DNA from: an uncultured Elusimicrobia bacterium
Lineage (GTDB): Bacteria; Elusimicrobiota; Endomicrobiia; Endomicrobiales; Endomicrobiaceae
Reading direction: 5' to 3'
NCBI GenBank assembly: GCA_937916125.1
Contig: CALGGE010000068.1
Coordinates: forward strand, 1 to 11,829
Length of the DNA: 11,829 nucleotides
Shown: positions 1 to 5,017 of the stretch, in pieces
Numbering within the stretch: the first letter of the stretch is position 1
Layout of the letters: every line of letters starts with the position of its first letter
Made by a program: the position numbers and the translations under genes
Notes under the pieces: generated by a model
What the model saw: only the letters and a program-made list of their open reading frames with translations
Databases searched by the model: none
What the model was told of the DNA's origin: nothing

Positions 1-51
1 TGCTATGTTTCGATTCCACTCTCGTCAGAAATACTGCTATGTTGTATTTCT
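1..51. repeat. 51-bp direct repeat, copy A, downstream of pilin gene 1
   Basis: These 51 bases are identical to 1174-1224; identity stops at base 52. The copy begins inside the loop of a terminator stem (the other arm lies outside the window) and ends exactly at the edge of a second hairpin, AGAAATAC (27-34) / GTATTTCT (44-51), whose 9-nt loop is TGCTATGTT. It sits 6 bases beyond the stop codon of the first pilin gene, the same relative place as copy B behind the second pilin gene. By analogy with copy B it should be the 3' end and terminator of the pilin 1 transcript on the minus strand. The poly-U tract that would complete it is not visible here. Confidence 0.85.
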
Positions 52-57
52 GAAAAA

Positions 58-474
58 TTATATTTCGCCTATTGTTGAACCTGATGTTATGTTATACCAC
101 AACCTGAATTGATTATATTCATTTTTTACCAAATCTTTTGGCTTCCACAAACTTGCATGAAAATAATAAGAATTTATATTCTCGCCCGAATAAGCACGGA
201 ATCTTGTAAAATATTTGTTACCTCTGGCATCTATTCCTAACTCAGGCATATAACCTGTTGCAGTAGCATCATTTCTATCAAAGAAATATCCATACTGAGC
301 ATAATACGCTTTTTGTGCAGACAAAATAGTTCCTAATAATGCATAAGCCTCTGAAAGTTTTGCATTATAAACATATCCTTGATAAATAGGTGCAGAAACG
401 ACAGATAAAATAATCACAACTGCAATTGTAACAACCAACTCCACCAATGTAAAACCTTTTAATTTTCTTTTCAT
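58..474 (-). CDS. Type IV pilin-like prepilin (pilin 1)
   Basis: 138-residue prepilin with a class III (type IV pilin) signal: a short basic leader M-K-R-K-L-K-G, cleavage expected after Gly7, then mature F-T-L-V-E-L with the conserved Glu at mature position 5 and a hydrophobic helix of about 22 residues. The C-terminal domain carries the block G-I-D-A-R-G-N-K-Y-F-T, shared with the second pilin in this window. The start at 474 is preferred over longer in-frame options because GGAG lies 6 bases upstream and the leader then has normal length. Prepilin peptidase should process it and the inner-membrane pilus machinery should assemble it; whether it is a major pilin, minor pilin or pseudopilin cannot be told. 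A TTGACA promoter lies upstream at 593-621. A 6-bp hairpin (489-494/507-512) abuts the ribosome binding site. Confidence 0.88.
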   Translation of the reverse strand: MKRKLKGFTLVELVVTIAVVIILSVVSAPIYQGYVYNAKLSEAYALLGTILSAQKAYYAQYGYFFDRNDATATGYMPELGIDARGNKYFTRFRAYSGENINSYYFHASLWKPKDLVKNEYNQFRLWYNITSGSTIGEI

Positions 475-592
475 TTTTTTCTCCTTTTTATCCCGTGCAA
501 CGATAAGGGATATATTTTGTTTTTGTATATTTATTGTTCCTCGTCTATAAATAAGCAAAAAAATATCAATTTTTTACTTAATACGTAATTAA

Positions 593-621
593 ATATTACA
601 AAATACGCAATATTTTGTCAA
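593..621 (-). promoter_or_regulatory. Promoter of pilin gene 1
   Basis: On the minus strand a perfect -35 TTGACA (621-616) is followed, after 17 bases, by TAATAT (598-593), preceded directly by TG. Transcription would begin near 586, giving a leader of about 112 nt before the start codon at 474. The spacing and -35 match the housekeeping sigma consensus; the -10 matches 4 of 6. Confidence 0.65.
598..618. promoter_or_regulatory. Operator-like inverted repeat in the pilin 1 promoter
   Basis: Perfect 8-bp inverted repeat ACAAAATA (598-605) / TATTTTGT (611-618) with a 5-base centre. It fills the spacer of the pilin promoter, overlaps its -35 element and touches the -10, so a bound protein would block RNA polymerase. 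The divergent Xre-type regulator starting at 703 is the obvious candidate, but binding is inference only. Confidence 0.4.
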
Positions 622-640
622 GTTTTGGAATAATTTGCCA

Positions 641-669
641 TTAAAACAAATTTTTATATTTGCTATTAT
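641..669 (+). promoter_or_regulatory. Possible promoter of the Xre-type regulator
   Basis: An extended -10, TG-C-TATTAT (661-669), lies 33 bases before the regulator's start. A correctly spaced -35 would be TTAAAA (641-646), which is poor. Extended -10 promoters tolerate weak -35 elements, so the site is plausible but unproven. Confidence 0.35.
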
Positions 670-702
670 TATAAGAATAGAAAATGCAAGGTGGTAATTG
701 TT

Positions 703-1026
703 ATGAAAAAAGATATCAAAAAATTATTTGGTTTGAAAATTAAAGAATATAGAGCAAAGAGAAAAATAAAACAATGTAATTTAGCGGATATGGTCGATGT
801 AGATCCAAAAACAATAAGTGTAATTGAATCAGGCAAAAATTTTCCTTCTCCGAAATTAATTTATAAGTTGTCAATTGCATTAAAAGTAGAAATAAAAGAT
901 CTTTTTGATTTTAATCATTTGCAGGAAGAAAAGAATCTTAAAATTGAAATTGTTTCAATGATAAATAAAATGGATAAAGACAATCTTTCAATTCTTTATA
1001 AAATAGTAAAATCTTTCCAAAATTAA
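703..1026 (+). CDS. Xre-family HTH transcriptional regulator
   Basis: 107-residue DNA-binding protein. Residues about 8-65 form a Cro/C1-type helix-turn-helix: L-G-x-K-I-K-E-Y-R, then Q-x-N-L-A-D-M-V-D-V with the recognition helix region D-P-K-T-I-S-V-I-E-S-G-K, followed by the usual proline and the I-A-L-K-V-E-I-K-D-L-F ending. The remaining ~40 residues are a charged, probably helical tail, perhaps for dimerisation. ATG 703 is chosen over GTG 691 because AAGGTGG sits 8 bases before it. It is divergent from pilin gene 1, sharing about 230 bases of intergenic DNA that hold an operator-like inverted repeat, so it may regulate that pilin. No inducer domain is present. Single-domain Xre proteins are also common in plasmids and phages, but no phage genes are nearby. 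Confidence 0.88.
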   Translation: MKKDIKKLFGLKIKEYRAKRKIKQCNLADMVDVDPKTISVIESGKNFPSPKLIYKLSIALKVEIKDLFDFNHLQEEKNLKIEIVSMINKMDKDNLSILYKIVKSFQN

Positions 1027-1149
1027 CATAAAAACTTCTCTCTCACAAAAAATTTCAATTAAAAATAAAATATTCGCCGACTCATCGTTCAATCTGTTAT
1101 TAATATTATAGATAGATCAGAACAAAATATGTAGGATAATTATATTGAT

Positions 1150-1195
1150 AAAATAAAAAAAGAGTGGGATCGATGCTATGTTTCGATTCCACTCT
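1150..1195 (-). terminator. Intrinsic terminator of pilin gene 2
   Basis: On the minus strand a 13-bp stem (arms 1195-1183 and 1173-1161, one A-C mismatch) with loop AACATAGCA is followed by TTTTTTATTTT (1160-1150). This is a canonical rho-independent terminator about 60 bases after the stop of pilin 2. Read on the plus strand the mismatch becomes a G-U pair, but no U-tract follows, so its main direction is minus. The mostly unannotated stretch 1027-1160 behind the regulator shows no other structure. Confidence 0.85.
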
Positions 1196-1224
1196 CGTCA
1201 GAAATACTGCTATGTTGTATTTCT
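1174..1224. repeat. 51-bp direct repeat, copy B, downstream of pilin gene 2
   Basis: Identical over all 51 bases to 1-51. It covers the loop and one arm of the terminator plus the complete adjacent hairpin. The two pilin coding sequences beside the copies have diverged far more than the repeat, which suggests selection on, or exchange of, the 3' structure. Confidence 0.9.
1200..1224. other. Second hairpin with the same loop as the terminator
   Basis: Perfect 8-bp stem AGAAATAC (1200-1207) / GTATTTCT (1217-1224). Its 9-base loop TGCTATGTT is identical to the loop of the neighbouring terminator (1174-1182) although the stems differ. The same hairpin is present at 27-51. On the pilin transcript (minus strand) both loops read AACATAGCA. 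It lies 31 bases after the pilin 2 stop codon. Confidence 0.75.
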
Positions 1225-1255
1225 TCTTTTACATGTATGTTAAGCAAAAAATTTA

Positions 1256-1822
1256 TTATTCCGTATACCAATTAGAATCCCATGTTTGTCTAGGTTTTTC
1301 AATAAATTTACTGCCCTTTGTTATATTATATGCTATTGCTAAAAAAGAACTACTTCCGTCTCCACCTAATTCGGTCGGATAATATACCCATGCATCAAAA
1401 TAATGTTTCCCTCTACTATCTCCTTCAGCACGGAAACAAGTAAAAAACTTATTACCTCTGGCATCTATTCCAAGTTTTGGGTTATAATTGGTATCACCAC
1501 AAGTATGTGCAGAAGTTAAAAAATTGCCGTATTCAGAGTAGTACGCTTTCTGTGCTGATAAGATTAATCCAAGCAGAGCATATGCCTCACTCATTTTTGC
1601 CTTGTCGGTATATCCTCTGTATATTGGAACACTTACCACTGACAGGATAATAACAATTGCAATAGTGATTACCAACTCAACTAACGTGAAACCACATCGT
1701 TTGTCATGCCCGAATGTCTTTGTCGGGCATCTCGTCGTTGGTTGTTGTAGTTTGTCGTTGCTGTTTGTTGTACATTGTACATCATACATTGTACATTTTT
1801 GTTGCTTTTTAAGGTTTTCCAT
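1256..1822 (-). CDS. Type IV pilin-like prepilin with an unusually long leader (pilin 2)
   Basis: 188-residue prepilin. The pilin core begins at G44-F45-T-L-V-E-L with Glu49 (mature residue 5), then a hydrophobic helix and I-Y-R-G-Y-T-D-K-A-K-M-S-E-A-Y-A-L-L-G, close to pilin 1. The C-terminal domain has G-I-D-A-R-G-N-K-F-F-T and two cysteines (in T-C-G-D and F-T-C-F-R) that could form a disulfide. The start at 1822 has GGAG 7 bases upstream. The 44-residue leader is far longer than the 7 residues of pilin 1; residues about 11-41 are encoded by tandem and dispersed repeat DNA. No in-frame Met lies between residue 12 and the cleavage site, so either the long leader is used or the gene is impaired. 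A structured ~287-nt mRNA leader and a consensus promoter precede it. Confidence 0.85.
   Translation of the reverse strand: MENLKKQQKCTMYDVQCTTNSNDKLQQPTTRCPTKTFGHDKRCGFTLVELVITIAIVIILSVVSVPIYRGYTDKAKMSEAYALLGLILSAQKAYYSEYGNFLTSAHTCGDTNYNPKLGIDARGNKFFTCFRAEGDSRGKHYFDAWVYYPTELGGDGSSSFLAIAYNITKGSKFIEKPRQTWDSNWYTE
1702..1797. repeat. Dispersed palindromic repeat plus 14-bp tandem repeat inside the pilin 2 leader
   Basis: The core 1702-1740 begins TGTCATGC and ends GCATCTCGTCGTTG, the same ends as the intergenic copy near 3148-3183. The centre differs and forms its own stem (ATGCCCGA ... TCGGGCAT). It is followed by GTCGTTG/GTTGTTG-rich DNA and by two 14-bp units (1770-1783, 1784-1797; 12 of 14 identical) built on TACATTGTACAT. 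Read on the minus strand it is in frame with pilin 2 and encodes most of its leader peptide. Confidence 0.75.
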
Positions 1823-2109
1823 AGCATTTCTCCTTTTGTTTTTATTGTTTTTTGGATTTTTATGAAAGAAGAAATTTTTGTGTACATAAAACAAGAGCGA
1901 CTGTTAGGTGTATTCGCCAGCCTAACAGCCGCTCTTTTCGCTCCAATGACGGAGCGAAAAACAATGCTATAAAAATAAATCAACATAGCTCCTGATTTAT
2001 TTTTATATATTAAAACGACTGTTTTTGGAGCGAATACATTTTTGTTTTCACAAAAAAGGTCATACCTTCATATGACATCCAAAAACATTAAATATTAAGT
2101 TTTGTTTAC
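1823..2109 (-). ncRNA. Candidate structured 5' leader RNA of pilin gene 2
   Basis: Starts just after the consensus promoter at 2116-2144 and runs to the pilin 2 start codon. In transcript order: a 10-bp long-range stem (2087-2078 with 2029-2020) enclosing a 6-bp hairpin (2076-2071/2064-2059); a 15-bp perfect A/T hairpin (2007-1993/1982-1968); a 10-bp hairpin TTTTCGCTCC/GGAGCGAAAA (1960-1951/1944-1935); and a 16-bp hairpin (1936-1921/1908-1893) with one G-U pair on this strand, which would be an A-C mismatch on the other, favouring minus-strand RNA. The last loop (1917-1909) is complementary over 9 bases to 2038-2030. It resembles no riboswitch or leader class that I recognise. It could instead be an independent small RNA or a decayed repeat element. 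No convincing protein-coding gene lies in it. Confidence 0.5.
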
Positions 2110-2115
2110 TATACT

Positions 2116-2144
2116 ATTATAACCTAACGCATCTATATTGTCAA
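2116..2144 (-). promoter_or_regulatory. Consensus promoter upstream of the structured leader and pilin 2
   Basis: On the minus strand TTGACA (2144-2139), a 17-base spacer and TATAAT (2121-2116) match the housekeeping sigma consensus at all 12 positions. It sits 11 bases beyond the trxB stop codon and points into the hairpin-rich leader, with the start expected near 2109. Confidence 0.8.
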
Positions 2145-2155
2145 GAAAAAGATTA

Positions 2156-3076
2156 TTATTTTTCCAAATAGTGTTGTGCGGAAACAGCTGCTGTTGCACC
2201 GTCACCGCAGGCAGTAACAACCTGTCTTAATAATTTTTCTCTTACATCACCGCAGGCAAACACTCCGTCAATTGAAGTACTCATATTATCGTCGGTAACA
2301 ATATATCCGTTATCGTTTAATTTTATACCGCTTTCTTTTAAAAAGCTTGTATTCGGAAGCCATCCGACAAACACAAAAATACCGTTGACGGCAATATTCG
2401 AAAATTCTCCCGTTTTAGCATTTTTAAGTTTTATACTTTCTACGGAAGTTACGGGATTTCCGACAATCTCTTCAACAACGGTGTCGTAAATAACATTTAT
2501 TTTAGTTTCCGCAAGAACTTTTTCCTGCAGAATTTTAGCCGCACGAAATTCATTTCTTCTATGTATCAAATTAACTTTAGATGCAAATTTAGTCAAATAC
2601 AGTGCTTCCTGAAGTGCGGAATCTCCGCCACCGACGACCGCAATTTCTTTATTTCTGAAGAAAGGACCGTCGCACGTTGCACAATACGAAACACCTTTAC
2701 CGATAAATTCTTTTTCTCCCGGACAGCCGAGCTTTCTGAAGTTTGCTCCGCTTGCTATAATAACGGTTTTTGTTTCATATTCTTTGTTATTTGTTAAAAC
2801 TATTTTTTTTGTTTCACCTGTCAATTGCAGAGAAGAAACTTCCCCATAGATGATTTCCGTGCCGAATGTTTTTGCCTGTTTTTCCATTTTTACGGCAAGC
2901 TCAAAACCGTTTATTCCCTCTTCAAAACCGGGATAATTTTCCAAGTGGTCGGTTATTGCTATCTGCCCGCCGCACCCGGCTTTTTCTATAAGAAGTGTTT
3001 TCAGTCTTGCTCTGGAAGCGTAAATTGCAGCTGTCATACCTGATGGACCACCGCCGATGATTATAGTGTCGTACAT
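2156..3076 (-). CDS. trxB: Thioredoxin reductase (NADPH)
   Basis: 306-residue flavoprotein, normal length for the low-molecular-weight family, which uses NADPH to reduce thioredoxin in the cytoplasm. Visible motifs: FAD-binding G-G-G-P-S-G (8-13), redox-active C-A-T-C (132-135) followed by D136, NADPH-binding G-G-G-D-S-A (149-154), H-R-R (172-174) that contacts the NADPH 2'-phosphate, and the C-terminal FAD motif C-G-D (275-277) with R-Q-V-V-T-A-C-G-D-G. The ATG at 3076 has AAAGGAAA a few bases upstream. It follows the thioredoxin and TlpA-like genes on the same strand but is separated from them by about 150 bases with a dispersed repeat. It may therefore be read through from the trxA promoter or have its own; no clear promoter was found. 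Confidence 0.96.
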   Translation of the reverse strand: MYDTIIIGGGPSGMTAAIYASRARLKTLLIEKAGCGGQIAITDHLENYPGFEEGINGFELAVKMEKQAKTFGTEIIYGEVSSLQLTGETKKIVLTNNKEYETKTVIIASGANFRKLGCPGEKEFIGKGVSYCATCDGPFFRNKEIAVVGGGDSALQEALYLTKFASKVNLIHRRNEFRAAKILQEKVLAETKINVIYDTVVEEIVGNPVTSVESIKLKNAKTGEFSNIAVNGIFVFVGWLPNTSFLKESGIKLNDNGYIVTDDNMSTSIDGVFACGDVREKLLRQVVTACGDGATAAVSAQHYLEK

Positions 3077-3135
3077 AGTCTTTCCTTTTGTAATTATGAT
3101 AAAAATAATTTTAATTCTTAATTATTGTTTTGTTT

Positions 3136-3225
3136 TTGTCGTTCCGTCTGTCATGCTGAGCTTGTCGAAGCATCTCGTCGTTGTCGTTGAAACTTTTCAA
3201 CTGTCGTTGTAGTTGTCGTTCATTC
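3136..3225. repeat. Dispersed intergenic repeat between tlpA-like gene and trxB
   Basis: The core 3147-3183 (TCTGTCATGCTGAGC to CTCGTCGTTG) recurs inverted at 7727-7763 with one difference in 37. It is followed by GTCGTTG units and a small palindrome, TTGAAACTTTTCAA (3184-3198 region). The core is an imperfect palindrome (ATGCT ... AGCAT). Similar short elements are widespread in bacterial intergenic DNA; no function is visible here. Confidence 0.75.
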
Positions 3226-3229
3226 TACA

Positions 3230-3709
3230 TTATTTCAGTGCATTTTTGATATCTTTTTTCCAGTTTTCCTGAACGCCCGGACCGAAACCTACATATTTGT
3301 TGTAAATTTCTCCGTCTCTGTCTATAATAAAAAATGCCGGTATCGAGCGAATTTGGTAGTTTGACACAACTTTATTATCGCTCAATAAAACAGGATAATT
3401 CATTTCTTGTTTTTTCATAAATTTTGTGATGGTATCTTTATCTTCCTGCAGATTAATTCCCAAAAAAACTACATCTTCTTCATCTGCAAATTCCTGATAC
3501 AGTTTTTCAACTTCGGGAATTGATGCTCTGCAAGGCGGACACCAAGTTGCCCAAAAATCTATAAACACAACCTTACCCTTGTAGTCGGAAAGCGAAATCT
3601 GCCTGCCGTCCAAATCGTTCAATGTGAAGTCTGTTGATATTTCCGCACACGATAACGATACGCAGGATATGGTTATAAGAAGAAATAGAAATAATTTCTT
3701 AAAGAACAT
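3230..3709 (-). CDS. Exported TlpA/ResA-like thiol-disulfide oxidoreductase
   Basis: 159-residue thioredoxin-fold protein with an N-terminal signal peptide (K4-K5, hydrophobic 6-19, likely cleavage after S-C-A22). The mature part is typical of the TlpA/ResA (AhpC/TSA-Redoxin) group: D-F-T-L-N-D-L-D-G-R, active site W-C-P-P-C (56-60) and the cis-proline loop S-I-P-A-F (P124). It should act outside the cytoplasm, probably reducing disulfides, for instance in cytochrome c maturation or envelope proteins. C21 is not in a good lipobox, so a soluble or signal-anchored form is more likely than a lipoprotein. ATG 3709 is chosen because AGGAG lies 7 bases upstream; an ATG at 3733 lacks this. The start overlaps the end of trxA by 11 bases, implying coupled translation. 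Confidence 0.88.
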   Translation of the reverse strand: MFFKKLFLFLLITISCVSLSCAEISTDFTLNDLDGRQISLSDYKGKVVFIDFWATWCPPCRASIPEVEKLYQEFADEEDVVFLGINLQEDKDTITKFMKKQEMNYPVLLSDNKVVSNYQIRSIPAFFIIDRDGEIYNKYVGFGPGVQENWKKDIKNALK

Positions 3710-4019
3710 TATCAAGCTCCTGTTTGATTGCATCTTTCGGTCTGAACCCTACCAATTTGTTTACGGGTTTACCGTTTTTGAATATTATAAGGCAGGGAAT
3801 GGAAGTTATCTGAAATTGAGAAGATAATGCCATATTCTCGTCGGTGTTTACCTTACCTACTTTAACTTTACCGTCGTATTCCTGTGCTATTTCGTCTATT
3901 ACGGGCAACAACATTTTGCAAGGTCCGCACCAAGTTGCCCAAAAATCTACAAGTACCGGTTTGTCTGACTGCAAAACTTCCTGTTCAAAATTTGCTTCCG
4001 TTATAATTACTTCTGCCAT
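3699..4019 (-). CDS. trxA: Thioredoxin
   Basis: 106 residues, standard length for a cytoplasmic thioredoxin that reduces protein disulfides and is itself recycled by thioredoxin reductase, encoded two genes downstream. The active site is W-C-G-P-C (30-34) in the context V-D-F-W-A-T-W, with the cis-proline in T-S-I-P (P75) and K-L-V-G-F near the C-terminus. No signal peptide. The ribosome binding site GGGAGG ends 5 bases before the ATG. A strong promoter at 4056-4085 probably drives trxA and the overlapping TlpA-like gene as one operon. Confidence 0.96.
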   Translation of the reverse strand: MAEVIITEANFEQEVLQSDKPVLVDFWATWCGPCKMLLPVIDEIAQEYDGKVKVGKVNTDENMALSSQFQITSIPCLIIFKNGKPVNKLVGFRPKDAIKQELDNVL

Positions 4020-4055
4020 TTCTTCCTCCCTAATGATATTTATTGTATTTTGACC

Positions 4056-4085
4056 ATTATACCAAATATTATATTTTTCTGTAAA
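4056..4085 (-). promoter_or_regulatory. Promoter of the trxA operon
   Basis: On the minus strand TTTACA (4085-4080), 18 bases, then TATAAT (4061-4056) preceded by TGG, an extended -10. Transcription would begin near 4049, giving a 30-nt leader with the GGGAGG ribosome binding site. Confidence 0.65.
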
Positions 4086-4131
4086 GAAAAAATTGAAATA
4101 TTAAAAATAATCGGCAATTTATGCGGAAAAT

Positions 4132-4153
4132 AAAAAAATCGCTTTCGCGATTT
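4132..4153 (-). terminator. Intrinsic terminator behind tRNA-Ser
   Basis: On the minus strand AAATCGC-GAAA-GCGATTT forms a 7-bp stem with a GNRA tetraloop, and the T-run continues (seven T in all, then ATTTT). It lies 33 bases after the tRNA 3' end and separates it from the trxA promoter. Confidence 0.8.
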
Positions 4154-4186
4154 GTAAGATGTTCGGTTATTAATTTGTTGCCGTTT

Positions 4187-4281
<95 letters not shown>

Positions 4282-4323
4282 AAAAAGCTTTAATAACAAT
4301 TTTTCAAATTTCCGTATTTCGGT

Positions 4324-4352
4324 ATTATACCATAATTTATTTTTTTGTACAA
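4324..4352 (-). promoter_or_regulatory. Promoter of tRNA-Ser
   Basis: On the minus strand TTGTAC (4352-4347), a 17-base spacer ending in TGG, and TATAAT (4329-4324). The start would fall near 4317, about 36 bases before the mature tRNA. It lies just after the stop codon of the YrdC-family gene. Confidence 0.6.
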
Positions 4353-4364
4353 GTAATTTTTTGC

Positions 4365-4988
4365 TTAAATATATTCCAACAGTTTTTTGCAGTCCAAACA
4401 ACCTTTTCTTATTACAACATAAGGAAATTGTACCATATCGATAACGGTTGATTCAAAAGAAAATTCGCATTTCCCGTCGTCAACAACCAAATCAATACTG
4501 CCCGAAAAATATCCGTAAGCGATTTTTGCATCAACGGCACTTTTTTTGCCGGAAATATTTGCCGAAGTAGTCATAAGCGGAATATCGTATTTTGCCATAA
4601 TATCAAGAAGTATTTTACAGTTTGGAATACGTACGCCAAGATTATCCCTGCCACCCGTAAGCATTTTACCTAAATCCGTCGTGGGAAGAATTAACGTTAA
4701 TTGTCCCGGCCAAAAATCCATTACTATTTGTTCCGTTTTTTTGGGAAAAACAACAAATCTTTTAAGAGTTTTAAGATTGTCTGCCATTAAAATAAGAGGT
4801 TTCTTTTTGTTTCTGTTTTTAAGTTCGTATATTTTTTTCTGTCCGTCAAAATTAAATACGCTTGTCATTATCCCATAAACGGTATCGGTAGGTAATACCA
4901 CGATACCGTTATTTTTGAGTACATTATTTACTTGCTCTATAATATTGTCGGGGGTTTCTTTTTTTGTATTGATTAATAATGTTTTCAT
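4365..4988 (-). CDS. Threonylcarbamoyl-AMP synthase (YrdC/TsaC family)
   Basis: 207-residue single-domain YrdC protein. This family makes threonylcarbamoyl-AMP from threonine, bicarbonate and ATP, the first step of t6A formation at position 37 of ANN-decoding tRNAs. Motifs: P-T-D-T-V-Y-G (33-39), K-N-R-N-K-K-K-P-L (57-65), W-P-G-Q-L-T-L-I (93-100), V-R-I-P-N (119-123), T-T-S-A-N-I-S-G (140-147) and the E-S-T-V-I-D region (179-184) with I-R-K-G. It lacks the extra C-terminal Sua5 domain. It follows the Sir2-type gene by 29 bases and is probably co-transcribed with it. No Shine-Dalgarno is visible; instead a 16-bp perfect palindrome lies 2 bases before the ATG. The assignment to tsaC versus other YrdC paralogues is from family resemblance. 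Confidence 0.9.
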   Translation of the reverse strand: MKTLLINTKKETPDNIIEQVNNVLKNNGIVVLPTDTVYGIMTSVFNFDGQKKIYELKNRNKKKPLILMADNLKTLKRFVVFPKKTEQIVMDFWPGQLTLILPTTDLGKMLTGGRDNLGVRIPNCKILLDIMAKYDIPLMTTSANISGKKSAVDAKIAYGYFSGSIDLVVDDGKCEFSFESTVIDMVQFPYVVIRKGCLDCKKLLEYI

Positions 4989-4990
4989 TT

Positions 4991-5006
4991 TTATTCAATT
5001 GAATAA
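4991..5006. repeat. 16-bp perfect palindrome before the YrdC-family start
   Basis: TTATTCAATTGAATAA is its own reverse complement and lies 2 bases upstream of the ATG at 4988, where a ribosome binding site is expected but missing. It could be a protein-binding site or a chance A/T-rich palindrome. Confidence 0.6.
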
Positions 5007-5017
5007 CGTATGTAAAG

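Noticed and set aside
475..558. Longer start of pilin 1 at 558
   Set aside because: It would give a 35-residue leader; the ATG at 474 has a clear GGAG and a normal 7-residue prepilin leader.
1602..1865. Plus-strand open frame antisense to pilin 2
   Set aside because: It is the reverse image of the pilin helix and the repeat DNA, with no ribosome binding site and no recognisable domain.
1893..1960. The two G/C-rich hairpins as simple terminators of trxB
   Set aside because: They lie about 200 bases past the trxB stop and downstream of a fresh consensus promoter, and neither is followed by a good U-tract on the minus strand. Attenuation remains possible.
1681..1986. Open frame on the minus strand through the structured leader and into pilin 2
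   Set aside because: It starts inside a hairpin loop with GGAG only two bases from the ATG, crosses two perfect hairpins, overlaps pilin 2 in another frame and resembles no protein family.
4546..4878. 110-codon plus-strand open frame antisense to the YrdC-family gene
   Set aside because: The minus-strand protein has all YrdC motifs; the antisense frame has no family resemblance and no promoter or ribosome binding site.
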